Positions 26,131 to 35,479 are shown, counted from the first letter of the stretch. The stretch is DNA of 64,000 nt from Pseudomonadota bacterium (GCA_021808445.1 JAKBBP010000003.1:1-64000); one strand, 5' to 3'. The notes: generated by a model from the sequence alone, not told the origin. A program made the numbers and translations.

Positions 26131-27146
26131 GAATCACACCGACCCGAGCCCTCGTCGCGATGGGCCTGTTGTGCGCTGCCTGGCTGCCCGGCATCTGGTG
26201 GTTGCAGCGCCTGGTGCCGGCGCAGAACGGCGCCGGGTGGCCCGCCACCCCCGCCCTGCTGGGCGGAGGCTGGCTCTTGCTGGTGCTGGCCGCCTCCTTC
26301 CTGAGCCTGAGCCTGCGCATCGAGCAGGCGCGCCTGCGCGTGGCCATGCGCGCCGTGTTGCGTGGAGATGCCGTGCCGGACCCCGCGCCGGAGTGGCGTG
26401 GCCTGCTGGACGATCTGCGCCTGGCCATGCGTCGGGCAGGGCTGGAGCGTGAGCGCCTGGCGCTGCGCGCGCAGCAGGCCGAGGACGCCTTGCGGGAGCA
26501 GGGCGAGCGTTCGCTGCAGGCGGCGCGAAGCGCCCAGGATTCGCTGCAGCAGGTCCAGGAGGAGTGGAGACGCCTGTTGCCGGCGCTGCCCTCGGCGCGC
26601 GATGGACAGTCGCGATTGCAGGCCCTGCGCCAGTCCGCGCAGGCGCTGGACGGTGCCGGCGAGCAGGCCCTGCACCTGGCCTCCGGGGTGGAGCAGGCGC
26701 AAGCCAGTCTGCTCCAGGTGCGCGAGGCGCTGGGGGCGCTGGGCTCGGAGGTGGAGCGCGAATTCCTGCAGCGCGCGCGCCGCCTGGCCGAAGCCCTCCA
26801 ATTGCTGAGCCTGAATTTCCGCCTGGCCCTCGAACGTCTGGAACTCATCCCCGGAGTGCACGGCGAGACCCTCGACACGGTCGTGCAGGATCTGGAGCCT
26901 CTGTGTCTGCAGGCCACCGCGCTGGTGGAGGCCCTGCCGTCGACGGACCGGGGAGGCAGCCAGGCCGGCGCCTTGCTGCAGCCGGTGGAGCAGGCGCTGC
27001 AGCTGCTGCCTGGAGAACTGGGAAAGGTGCGAGAGGCCCTGCGGCAGGGGCGCGCGGCCCTGGAGCCGCTGTTGGACGAAGCGCAGGCAGCCGCCTCGCG
27101 CGACCTGCGTGCCGTGGTCGAGCAAGCCTTGGAGGAGCTGCAATAA
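26127..27146 (+). CDS. Membrane-anchored coiled-coil protein
   Basis: The 339-residue product (GTG start, overlapping the upstream stop as GTGA) has two N-terminal membrane helices at about 8-27 and 42-63 with a short loop between. About 275 residues of charged, Leu/Gln/Arg-rich helix follow, predicted to be coiled coil (LERERLALRAQQAEDALREQ ... LLQVREALGALGSEVER). The topology recalls a chemoreceptor stripped of its ligand domain. The conserved chemoreceptor hairpin tip (EIxxIVxxIxxIAxQTNLLALNAxIEAAR) and HAMP domain are absent. It could anchor the CheW-like partners to the membrane. Function unknown. Confidence 0.6.
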   Translation: MRITPTRALVAMGLLCAAWLPGIWWLQRLVPAQNGAGWPATPALLGGGWLLLVLAASFLSLSLRIEQARLRVAMRAVLRGDAVPDPAPEWRGLLDDLRLAMRRAGLERERLALRAQQAEDALREQGERSLQAARSAQDSLQQVQEEWRRLLPALPSARDGQSRLQALRQSAQALDGAGEQALHLASGVEQAQASLLQVREALGALGSEVEREFLQRARRLAEALQLLSLNFRLALERLELIPGVHGETLDTVVQDLEPLCLQATALVEALPSTDRGGSQAGALLQPVEQALQLLPGELGKVREALRQGRAALEPLLDEAQAAASRDLRAVVEQALEELQ

Positions 27147-27164
27147 CGGAACAAAAAGTTCCGT
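27146..27164. other. Perfect inverted repeat after the signalling operon
   Basis: ACGGAAC, loop AAAAA, GTTCCGT: 7-base arms, beginning at the last base of the TAA stop at 27144-27146. No T-run follows, so it is not a standard terminator. A second small palindrome (ATTCC-TGT-GGAAT, 27177-27189) lies nearby in an unusually AT-rich patch upstream of fliC. An RNA end structure or a protein site are both possible. Confidence 0.5.
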
Positions 27165-27252
27165 AAAACAAGCAAAATTCCTGTGGAATCTGCGCATGCC
27201 ACTCCCGAGCCCCGCCAAGCGTGGACTCGGTGCGTGCTTGCGTGGCGAACCC

Positions 27253-27279
27253 TAAAGTCCGGCGCGCCTGTGTCGTTGA
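27253..27279 (+). promoter_or_regulatory. Sigma-28 (FliA) promoter for fliC
   Basis: TAAAGTCC, 11 bases, GTCGTTGA. The -35 is close to consensus TAAAGTTT; the -10 is weaker (5 of 8 to GCCGATAA). Spacing is exact. It predicts a leader of about 65 bases before the fliC ATG at 27350. Confidence 0.6.
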
Positions 27280-27304
27280 GCCAGCTGCGGACAGGTTTGC
27301 CCGC

Positions 27305-27341
27305 GTCCGGCAGGGAAGCCGGACCATGTTTCTCCCCAGGA
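27305..27341 (+). promoter_or_regulatory. Predicted CsrA-binding leader of fliC
   Basis: Perfect hairpin GTCCGGC (27305-27311), loop AGGGAA (27312-27317), GCCGGAC (27318-27324). A second GGA lies inside the Shine-Dalgarno CCAGGAG (AGGA 27338-27341), 9 bases before the ATG. A GGA in a hairpin loop plus a second GGA over the ribosome site is the classic CsrA repression layout (as in the B. subtilis hag leader). csrA and fliW are at 3313-4025. Confidence 0.6.
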
Positions 27342-27349
27342 GCTTTGTC

Positions 27350-28960
27350 ATGGCCATTTCCGGCATCATCAACACCAACGTCAACGCGTTGAACACCCTG
27401 AACGCGTTGGGTGGAACTTCCAGCAGCCTGAGCACCTACATCCAGCAGCTGTCGACTGGCAAGCAGATCAACGGGCCTGCCGACAACCCGGCCGGCTACT
27501 CGATCGCGCAACGTTTCCAGACCCAGATCAACGGGTTGAACCAGGCCGTTTCCAACGGCAACCAGGCGGTTTCCCTGGTGCAGACCGCCACCGGCGCCCT
27601 GCAGAACGAAACCAACCTGCTGCAGCAGATCCGCACCATCGCGGTGCAGTCGGCCAACGGCTCCAACACCACCCAGGACCGGCAGTCCCTGCAGAACGTG
27701 GTCACCCAGTTGCTGGCGCAGGTGCAGACCATCGCCACGCAGACCCAGTTCAACGGCCAGAACCTGCTGGACGGCACTTTCGCCGGCTCGCAGTTCCAGG
27801 TGGGCGCCAACTCCAACCAGATCATCAACGTCTCGGTCGGCAATTCGCAGACCAGCGCGTTGGGCAACTACACCACGGTTGCTTCAGGGGCGGTCTACTC
27901 GACCAGTGGCGCCTACTCGAGCAATGGCTACCTCGCCGGCGGCGCGTTCACCGAGTCGATCGGGGCGACGTCGGGCGCGGGTGGTGCCGGCAACTTCACC
28001 TCCGGCACCATCACGGTGTCGGGCTCGGTGGGTTCGGCGGCAGTGACCGTGTCGGGCAATGACGCTTCCGCGGCGTCGATCGCCAGCAACGTCAACGCGG
28101 TGTCCTCGCAGACCGGCGTGACCGCGCAGGCCTACACCAGCGTGGCGTTCAAGGTGGCCACATCCGGCAGCATCAGCTTCTCGCTGGGCAACGGCACGTC
28201 GGGTAGCGTGACCAACTCGGTGAACATCTCGGCGACCGTCACCAGTTCCAACGGCAGCTATGACCTGAGCTCGCTGGTCTCGGCGATCAACAACCAGGCG
28301 GCCACCACCGGGGTGTCGGCCAACACGCAGATCGTCAACGGCACGCAGGAACTCGTGCTGACCCAGAGCCAGGGTCAGAACATCGTGATCCAGGCCAGTT
28401 CGGGCAGCGGCACGCTGGGCCTGGCATCGGGGTCGACCGGCTCGCTGAACCTGGTTGCCAACACGGTCAACTCCGACGGCACGCAGTCCGTGTCGAGCTC
28501 GCTGGGAACCCTCAGCAGCGGTGGCGGTGGTCTGCTGGTGCAAGGCGTGGTGCAGTTCCAGTCGGCGAGTTCGTACTCGATCGGCAACGCGACGAACATC
28601 GGCTTCGCCAGTTCGGCCGCAACGCTGTCGTCGGGCAACGGCGGCTCGCAGGTGGCCAGCGTCAACGTCAGCACGGTGGCCGGTGCCAACCAGGCGATTG
28701 CCATCCTCGACCAAGCGATCAACGCGCTGAACTCGCAGGGCGGCGCGCTGGGCGCGGTGCAGCAGCGGGTGCAGGCCTCGGTCAGCAACGCGCAGACCGC
28801 GGCGACCAATCTGCAGTCGGCGCAGTCGGTGGTGCAGGATGCGAACATCGCCTCCGCCACGACCCAGCTGTCGAAGTTCCAGATCCTGCAACAGGCCGGC
28901 ATCTCGACCCTGGCGCAGGCGAACGCGCTGCAGCAAAGCTACCTCAAGCTCCTGCCCTGA
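27350..28960 (+). CDS. fliC: Flagellin FliC
   Basis: The 536-residue product starts MAISGIINTNVNALNTLNAL and has the D0/D1 pattern: LSTGKQINGPADNPAGYSIAQRF, TGALQNETNLLQQIRTIAVQSANGSNT and TQFNGQNLLDGTF. A Ser/Gly/Thr-rich variable middle follows, and the C-terminal helix ends QANALQQSYLKLLP. It polymerises into the filament. An in-frame ATG at 27326 exists, but the AGGAG site and family N-terminus favour 27350. The upstream leader has a sigma-28 promoter and a CsrA-type hairpin. The many surface Ser/Thr fit the glycosyltransferase at 6268-9969. Confidence 0.96.
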   Translation: MAISGIINTNVNALNTLNALGGTSSSLSTYIQQLSTGKQINGPADNPAGYSIAQRFQTQINGLNQAVSNGNQAVSLVQTATGALQNETNLLQQIRTIAVQSANGSNTTQDRQSLQNVVTQLLAQVQTIATQTQFNGQNLLDGTFAGSQFQVGANSNQIINVSVGNSQTSALGNYTTVASGAVYSTSGAYSSNGYLAGGAFTESIGATSGAGGAGNFTSGTITVSGSVGSAAVTVSGNDASAASIASNVNAVSSQTGVTAQAYTSVAFKVATSGSISFSLGNGTSGSVTNSVNISATVTSSNGSYDLSSLVSAINNQAATTGVSANTQIVNGTQELVLTQSQGQNIVIQASSGSGTLGLASGSTGSLNLVANTVNSDGTQSVSSSLGTLSSGGGGLLVQGVVQFQSASSYSIGNATNIGFASSAATLSSGNGGSQVASVNVSTVAGANQAIAILDQAINALNSQGGALGAVQQRVQASVSNAQTAATNLQSAQSVVQDANIASATTQLSKFQILQQAGISTLAQANALQQSYLKLLP

Positions 28961-28983
28961 TCGCGGGAGACTGAGGTCTCGGA

Positions 28984-29014
28984 CCACGGGGGGCCCTACA
29001 CGGGCTTCCCGTGG
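28984..29014. other. Inverted repeat between fliC and flaG
   Basis: CCACGGG (28984-28990) and CCCGTGG (29008-29014) with a 17-base loop in the 80-base fliC-flaG gap; GAGAC-TGAG-GTCTC lies just before it. No T-run follows. It may attenuate read-through from fliC or sit in the flaG leader. Confidence 0.4.
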
Positions 29015-29040
29015 CCAGGATCCTGGAGACGAGCTCCGTC

Positions 29041-29502
29041 ATGGACATCTCGAATCTTCGTACCACCGTCGACCCCGGCGTACCGACGGTGCCCGCCGCC
29101 GCCCCTCCGGGCGGCGTCGGCTCATCCTCGGGCGGCCCGGGCACTGGCTCGACGGCGCCCGCTTCGCAGTCCGCCGGCGGCGCTTCGGGCGCTTCGGGCG
29201 CGTCTGCCTCGCAGGCCCAGGGCGGAGCGTCGTCGCAGGCTGCCTCGCAGGTGAGCGCGGAAAGCCTGCACAAGGCCGTGCAGAAAATCAACCAGCAGCT
29301 GGAGCTGTCGAGCGGGGTGACCCTCAGCGCGGGGCTGGACACCAGCGGCGCGCACCCGGGGCAGGTGCTGGTCGAGCTGTCCGACAAGGCCACGCGACAG
29401 ACGTTTTTCAAGTATTACGTGCCGGCCCGGCAGGTCGTGCAGGCCTCGCAGGGCCTGGGCGGCGCGGGGGCTTCCGGCGCACTGATCGACGCCAAGGCCT
29501 GA
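29041..29502 (+). CDS. flaG: Flagellar protein FlaG
   Basis: The 153-residue product has a low-complexity Ser/Gly/Ala N-terminal half and a C-terminal FlaG domain (about 80-135): ESLHKAVQKINQQLELSSGVTLSAGLD ... VLVELSDKATRQTFFKYYVPARQV. The NxxL...F...D...G..V.V.D..T.E.I.QIP pattern is kept in altered form. FlaG affects filament length in Pseudomonas/Vibrio-type flagella. ATG at 29041 was chosen over a TG-start 30 bases upstream. It sits between fliC and fliD. Confidence 0.78.
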   Translation: MDISNLRTTVDPGVPTVPAAAPPGGVGSSSGGPGTGSTAPASQSAGGASGASGASASQAQGGASSQAASQVSAESLHKAVQKINQQLELSSGVTLSAGLDTSGAHPGQVLVELSDKATRQTFFKYYVPARQVVQASQGLGGAGASGALIDAKA

Positions 29503-29557
29503 TGCGGCATCGCGGCCTGTCGTAGTCTTCGCGCCATCGCACCCCCTGGAGCACAGC

Positions 29558-31504
29558 ATGTCGGTTTCGATCTCGGGCCTGGTCAACGGCATCGACGTCC
29601 AGTCGCTGGTCACCAGCCTCAGCGCGGCGTACCAGCGACCGATCACCCTGCTGCAGAACCAGGAGCAGTCCTACCAGACCACGCTGTCGGCCTGGGGCAC
29701 GGTGCAAAGCGCGCTGTCGACCCTGCAGACCGCGGTGTCCAGTCTGCAGAGCGTCACCCAGGTGAACAATCGAACGGTCAGCTTGAGCAACTCGGCAGCC
29801 GTTTCGGCCAGCGTGTCCTCCGACGCCCCGCTGGGCAGCTACTCGCTGAGCAATATCGTGCTGGCGCAGTCGGAGAATCTGTACTCGCAGGATTTCGCGT
29901 CATCGGCCAACACCACGGTGGGCACCGGAACCCTGCAGATCCAGGTGGGTTCGGGCACCGCCACCGCGGTGACCATCACCAACAGCAACGACACCCTCAC
30001 CGGCATTGCAGCGGCGATCAACAACGCCAACGCGGGCGTCACCGCGGCGGTGGTGTACGACGGCACCGGCTATCGCCTCACCCTGACCGGCTCCAACACC
30101 GGCGCGGCCAACGCCTTCACCGTCAGCGTCAGCGGCGCCACGGGTTCGCTGAGCTCCCTGGGCTACACCTCCGGCACCGGCAGCAGCGGCATGACCGAAA
30201 GCCAGGCCGCCAGCAACGCCTCGGTGACCATCAACGGCCTGGCCATCACCAGTTCCAGCAACACGGTCAGCCAGGCCATTCCCGGAGTCACGCTGAACCT
30301 GCTGCAGGCCAGCGGCTCCACGACCTTGCAGGTGGGCAACGACTCGGCCAGCTTCGTCACGTCGGTGCAGGCCTTCGTCAGCGCCTACAACACCGCCATG
30401 GGCACGCTCAACAGCGTGACGGCCTATGACAGCAGCGCGACCAGCGGAGCCTCGGGGGGCAGCGGGCCCCTGATCGGCAATGCGGCCATCCAGGGGCTGC
30501 GCACCCAGTTGATGAGCCTGATCAGCGGGCAGGCGCAGGGGACCGTCTCCGGCAGCGCCTACACCTCGCTGGGAAGCGTGGGCCTGAACCTGGCCACCGA
30601 CGGCACGGTGCAACTCGACAGCAACCTGCTGTCCTCGGCGCTGTCGGACAACTACCAGCAGGTCACGGGCCTGTTCGGACAGGTGGGCACGCCCAGCAAT
30701 GCGAACGTGGGCTTCGTGTCGACCACCAACGACACCCAGCCGGGCACCTACGCGGTGAACGTGATCTCGACCGCCACGCAGGCCTCGGTGAGCGCATCCA
30801 GCGCGGTGCCCAGCGGCGGCCTGAGCAGCGCCGAGAACCTCACCATCACCTCGGGCGGAACCAGCGTGGCGGTGAGCCTGGCCTCGGGTTCGACCATCGA
30901 CGCCATCGTCGCCACCATCAACGCCACGCTGAGCCAGAAGGGCCTCAGCGGCATCACCGCGGTGAACAACAACGGCGTACTGCAGTTGCAGACCAGCGCC
31001 TACGGCAGCGCGGAGTCCTTCAGCGTGGTCTCGGACCAGGCGGCCTCCGCCGGCAGCACGGGAATCGGCACCACAGCGCTCAGCGCCACCGGCACCGACG
31101 TGGTGGGCAGCGTCAACGGCCAGGTCGCCAGCGGTTCGGGGCAGACCCTCACCGTCACGGGGCCAGGGGCCGCGCTGGGCCTGCAACTCACGGTGTCCGG
31201 GCAGTCCACCGGCGGCCTGGGCAGCGTGACCATCAGCCAGGGGGTGTACCAGCGGATGAACGCGGTGCTGACCCAGGCGCTGAACAGCACCACGGGTTTC
31301 GTGGCCGCGGCCACCAGTGGGCTCAACAACACGATCAGCGGCATCAACCAGCAGATCACCCAGTTGCAGAACAGCGCCAGCGCGCAGACGGCGCTGCTCG
31401 AGCAGCAGTTCGCCGCCATGCAGGTGCAGGTGGCCCAGATGCAGTCGGTCGGCCAGTATCTCAGCGCGTTCTACAACACCAGCTCCGGCTCCTCGGTCGG
31501 ATGA
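29558..31504 (+). CDS. fliD: Filament cap protein FliD (HAP2)
   Basis: The 648-residue product starts MSVSISGLVNGIDVQSLVTSL with the N-terminal coiled coil (SALSTLQTAVSSLQSV). Gly/Ser-rich domains with repeated NDTLTGIAAAINNANAGVTA-type modules follow. The C-terminal coiled coil (TISGINQQITQLQNSASAQTALLEQQFAAMQVQVAQMQSVGQYL) is typical. It is longer than E. coli FliD (468). It caps the growing filament. FliS follows after 25 bases. Confidence 0.94.
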   Translation: MSVSISGLVNGIDVQSLVTSLSAAYQRPITLLQNQEQSYQTTLSAWGTVQSALSTLQTAVSSLQSVTQVNNRTVSLSNSAAVSASVSSDAPLGSYSLSNIVLAQSENLYSQDFASSANTTVGTGTLQIQVGSGTATAVTITNSNDTLTGIAAAINNANAGVTAAVVYDGTGYRLTLTGSNTGAANAFTVSVSGATGSLSSLGYTSGTGSSGMTESQAASNASVTINGLAITSSSNTVSQAIPGVTLNLLQASGSTTLQVGNDSASFVTSVQAFVSAYNTAMGTLNSVTAYDSSATSGASGGSGPLIGNAAIQGLRTQLMSLISGQAQGTVSGSAYTSLGSVGLNLATDGTVQLDSNLLSSALSDNYQQVTGLFGQVGTPSNANVGFVSTTNDTQPGTYAVNVISTATQASVSASSAVPSGGLSSAENLTITSGGTSVAVSLASGSTIDAIVATINATLSQKGLSGITAVNNNGVLQLQTSAYGSAESFSVVSDQAASAGSTGIGTTALSATGTDVVGSVNGQVASGSGQTLTVTGPGAALGLQLTVSGQSTGGLGSVTISQGVYQRMNAVLTQALNSTTGFVAAATSGLNNTISGINQQITQLQNSASAQTALLEQQFAAMQVQVAQMQSVGQYLSAFYNTSSGSSVG

Positions 31505-31529
31505 ACCATCAAGCAAGGAGGCTTGAACC

Positions 31530-31913
31530 ATGAATGCCATGACGGCGTTGAATGCCTATCGCCAGGTGGGCCAGCAGGGGGTCCAGGAGGAACGCCTGCT
31601 GGTGCTCGGCCTGGACGGGATCCTGGAATACCTGCGGCGCGCGCGCAACGCCATCCAGGAGCGTGCGCTCGACCGCAAGGTACAGGCCATGGGCCGCGCC
31701 TACCAGATCGTCGAGCACCTGCTGGTGGCGCTGCCCGATCCGGCCTCCAGCGAGTCCGGCGAGCTCAGCCAGCGCCTGGCAGGGGTCTACCGCTACCTGC
31801 TCGACCGCATGGGCCAGGCCAACATCTTCGACGACACGAAGGCGCTGGACGACTGCGCCGCGGTGGTCACGACCCTGCGCGACGCCTGGATCGAGGGCCT
31901 GCGCCGAGCCTGA
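31530..31913 (+). CDS. fliS: Flagellin export chaperone FliS
   Basis: The 127-residue product matches FliS: ALNAYRQVGQQG, GILEYLRRARNAIQERALDRKVQAMGRAYQIVEHLLVALP, and YRYLLDRMGQANIFDDTKALDDC. An AAGGAGG ribosome site lies 8 bases before the ATG. FliS keeps flagellin monomers soluble before export. A fliT gene is not found next to it; a PilZ-like gene follows instead. Confidence 0.95.
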   Translation: MNAMTALNAYRQVGQQGVQEERLLVLGLDGILEYLRRARNAIQERALDRKVQAMGRAYQIVEHLLVALPDPASSESGELSQRLAGVYRYLLDRMGQANIFDDTKALDDCAAVVTTLRDAWIEGLRRA

Positions 31914-31968
31914 GCGGGCCGGGAGGCGGTATGCTGGCGCCTGTGCCTTCGCCCGGGCCTGCGCAGCC

Positions 31969-32562
31969 ATGAACCAGCCACCGCCGCCACCGTCGACCTT
32001 TCCGCCCGACCTGGGCGAAACCGCCGCCGCCCCGGTGCGCGGCGAAGCCGTGAGCCTGCACGCAAGGCTGCCGCTGGACTGGGTGGAGACCATCACGCCC
32101 GAGTCGGCGCTTGCCGACGTCATGGCCGACAACCTCACGCTGCTGCGCGCGCTGCTCATGCTCGACGAGCCCGCGGCGTCGAGCGACCCCGCCCGGGCCG
32201 ACGCGAACTCCCACCTGGAGCGCCGCATGGACCTGCTGCTGCTGATGGCCAGCACGGCGCTGCGGGGCATGCAGGCACTGCCGCGCGAACGAAGCTGTGT
32301 GTTGTCGGCGCGGCGCCTGTACTGGGCCAGCGAGGGCTCCATCGGCGTGGGGCGGCGCCTGTGGGCGCGCGTCTGGCTGCGCCACCGCATCGCCTTGCCG
32401 CTGATGCTGCCCGGCCAGATCGTCGAGGAGGAAGTGGAGGGCGACCTGCTGTGGCACCGGCTCGACATCGAAGCCCTGGAGCCCGCGCTGCAGAACGACC
32501 TGGAGCGCTTCGTGTTCCGGCACCATCGCCGCCAGGTCGCGCGTCAGCGCGCCGCACTCTGA
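31969..32562 (+). CDS. PilZ-like domain protein after fliS
   Basis: The 197-residue product has a helical middle (LLRALLMLDEP ... MDLLLLMASTALRGMQAL) and a C-terminal PilZ-like beta domain (ERSCVLSARRLYWASEGSIGVGRRLWARVWLRHRIALPLMLPGQIV) ending in a LERFVFRHHRRQVARQR helix. The classical RxxxR and DxSxxG signatures are not clear, so c-di-GMP binding is uncertain. It may take the place of FliT, which is missing here. The start at ATG 31969 gives the only well-behaved frame. Confidence 0.6.
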   Translation: MNQPPPPPSTFPPDLGETAAAPVRGEAVSLHARLPLDWVETITPESALADVMADNLTLLRALLMLDEPAASSDPARADANSHLERRMDLLLLMASTALRGMQALPRERSCVLSARRLYWASEGSIGVGRRLWARVWLRHRIALPLMLPGQIVEEEVEGDLLWHRLDIEALEPALQNDLERFVFRHHRRQVARQRAAL

Positions 32563-32575
32563 GCCCGGCCTTCCC

Positions 32576-33421
32576 ATGGGACGCAGGAAGACGCAGCAGG
32601 AGCACGAGAACCACGAGCGCTGGCTCGTGTCCTACGCGGATTTCATCACGCTGCTGTTCGCCTTCTTCGTGGTCATGTACTCGATCTCCTCGGTGAACGA
32701 GGGTAAGTACAAGGTGCTGTCCAAGACCCTTGTCGCGGCCTTCACGGGGCAGCCCACGCGGCCTCTGCCCCTCGAGGCCGCGGACGGCGCGGGGGGGCAG
32801 CCCCGCCTGGTCCAGCTGCCCCCGCTGCCCACCGCGGGCACGCAGTCCGGCGGCGGCGAGCGGGCCCGCCAGGCGCTGCGCCAGCGCCTGGCCCGGATCG
32901 CCGAGTCGCTGGCCGCCGGCCTGGCCCCGCAGATCCGCCAGGGCCAGGTGCAGGTGCGCCTGACCCCGATGGGCGTGGTCATCGACATCCACGACAACGT
33001 GCTGTTCGCCTCCGGCAGCGCCCAGCTCGGCGACGCGGCGCAGGGCCTGCTGGCCCAGGTCTCGCAGGTCCTGGCCAGGCTGCCCTACCAGTTCCAGGTC
33101 AACGGCTACACCGACGACAAGCCGATTCACAATGCCGAGTTCGCGTCGAACTGGGAACTGTCGACCATGCGCGCGCTCTCGGTGCTGAACATGCTGGTCG
33201 GCCAGGGTGTCGCGCCGCAACAGCTGGTCGCGGCCGGTTACGGCCAATATCATCCCATCGACAGCAATGCCACCCCGCAAGGCCGCGCGGCCAACCGGCG
33301 GGTCAGCATCGTCATCGTTTCTCCCGACCAACCCACGGGCTCCGATCGTGGCGTGGTGGTCGCGCCGCCCGGCGCGAGCGCCCCCGCCGCGGTTCCCGCC
33401 CCCGACAGCCACCCATCGTGA
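32576..33421 (+). CDS. motD: Orphan flagellar stator protein MotD (MotB family)
   Basis: The 281-residue product is a second MotB-type stator subunit. It has a charged N-terminus, one membrane helix with the proton-carrying Asp at D22 (YADFITLLFAFFVVMYS), and a C-terminal OmpA-like domain (FQVNGYTDDKPIHNAEFASNWELSTMRALSVL, ANRRVSIVIV). It resembles Pseudomonas MotD, which normally pairs with MotC. No MotA/MotC-type partner lies beside it, so it may use the MotA encoded at 468-1328 or a partner elsewhere. It overlaps the next gene (GTGA). Confidence 0.85.
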   Translation: MGRRKTQQEHENHERWLVSYADFITLLFAFFVVMYSISSVNEGKYKVLSKTLVAAFTGQPTRPLPLEAADGAGGQPRLVQLPPLPTAGTQSGGGERARQALRQRLARIAESLAAGLAPQIRQGQVQVRLTPMGVVIDIHDNVLFASGSAQLGDAAQGLLAQVSQVLARLPYQFQVNGYTDDKPIHNAEFASNWELSTMRALSVLNMLVGQGVAPQQLVAAGYGQYHPIDSNATPQGRAANRRVSIVIVSPDQPTGSDRGVVVAPPGASAPAAVPAPDSHPS

Positions 33422-34215
33422 CAGACCCCCTGGACAACATTCAGAAGCGCCTCGGCTGGATCAACCGCGCCCTGGTCGTCGGCGCCGCATTCATCGTCGT
33501 CGCGCTGATCGTGTTCGTGGTGCACCGCATGCGCGCGGGCTCGGCGCCGCCGGCGCAGGTGGCGTCGGCCGCGTCGGCCCCGGCGCACGCGGCCTCGGGC
33601 GCATCCGCGCCCAAGGCCGCCGCCAGCACGGCGACCAAGAACGCGCCGCCGCAGGCTTCCGCGGCAGCATCGACGCCCCTGCGCACGGGCTCCGGCGCGT
33701 CGCCCGCCGCCGTGCCCGCTGCCGTGCCCACCGCCTCGGCCGCCTCCGGGTCTTCCGCGGGCGCGGCGCAGGCCGTTCCCGCCGCGCCCGCGCTGCCGCA
33801 GGCTCAGCCTACGACGCCACCGCCTTCGGCCAGCGCCGCCGCGGGCTCGTCCGCCACGGCCGCGCCCGCGCGCCGCGCCCCTGCCGGGCATGCGCATGCC
33901 CTGCGCCAGCCCCATCATCCTGTCGCCCGCCACGAGCCCGTGCGCAAGCATGCGGCGGCGGCCAGCGCGGTGTGCAGTCGCGCCGGCTGGTACGTGCAGG
34001 TCGGCGCCTTCGCCGAGCTCAGCAGCTACGACGCGCTGCGCGCCCGGCTGCAGCGATTCGACCTGCCGAACTGCCGCGGCCCGCGCAGCCCCCATGGCCT
34101 TCACGTGCTGCTGGTGGGTCCCTACGCCACGCGCGCGCAGGCCCTGCACCTGCGCTCGCACCTGAAGGAGCCGCTGCGCAAGGCCAGCTACCTGCGGCAC
34201 CTGGGAACCCGGTAG
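33418..34215 (+). CDS. SPOR domain membrane protein
   Basis: The 265-residue product (GTG start overlapping the motD stop) has a membrane helix at about 18-42 ([22 protein letters not shown]), a long Ala/Pro/Ser linker and a C-terminal SPOR domain (about 185-262): [24 protein letters not shown] and [25 protein letters not shown] domains bind denuded peptidoglycan. Its coupling to motD suggests a wall-contact or localisation role at the flagellar base, which is inference. Confidence 0.75.
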   Translation: MTDPLDNIQKRLGWINRALVVGAAFIVVALIVFVVHRMRAGSAPPAQVASAASAPAHAASGASAPKAAASTATKNAPPQASAAASTPLRTGSGASPAAVPAAVPTASAASGSSAGAAQAVPAAPALPQAQPTTPPPSASAAAGSSATAAPARRAPAGHAHALRQPHHPVARHEPVRKHAAAASAVCSRAGWYVQVGAFAELSSYDALRARLQRFDLPNCRGPRSPHGLHVLLVGPYATRAQALHLRSHLKEPLRKASYLRHLGTR

Positions 34216-34227
34216 TTGCCGCAAACG

Positions 34228-34259
34228 CGTTGCGCGTGGGCGACGCGCAACGCCGTTTT
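34228..34259 (+). terminator. Rho-independent terminator-like hairpin
   Basis: CGTTGCGCG, loop TGGGCGA, CGCGCAACG (9-base arms) followed by CCGTTTT. It lies 12 bases after the SPOR gene and ends the fliS/motD run before the FleQ-like gene. The T-run is short (4), typical for a GC-rich genome. Confidence 0.6.
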
Positions 34260-34303
34260 CCGGCGCGGTGTGCTGGTGGTGCGAGAATGAGCGTCAACAA
34301 GCC

Positions 34304-35380
<1,077 letters not shown>

Positions 35381-35414
35381 GCGCCGGCTTCGCCAGGCGC
35401 AAGGCGCGGCGGAC

Positions 35415-35428
35415 GTCAAGACTTTGAC
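35415..35428. promoter_or_regulatory. FleQ-like box, copy 2
   Basis: GTCAAGACTTTGAC, centre of a perfect 18-base inverted repeat with 7-base arms (ACGTCAA-GACT-TTGACGT, 35413-35430). It lies between the two activator genes, 50 bases before the start of the second. It is the best-formed of the three boxes. A TTGACG -35-like hexamer overlaps it, but no clear -10 follows. Confidence 0.6.
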
Positions 35429-35479
35429 GTTGCGCGCGCCTGCCGGCGGGGGCGCTCGCGGATTGCGTAGGATGTCGCC

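Noticed and set aside
35458..35475. Possible sigma-54 promoter before the FleR-like gene
   Set aside because: GG and GC dinucleotides near GGATTGCG do not have the required 10-base spacing.
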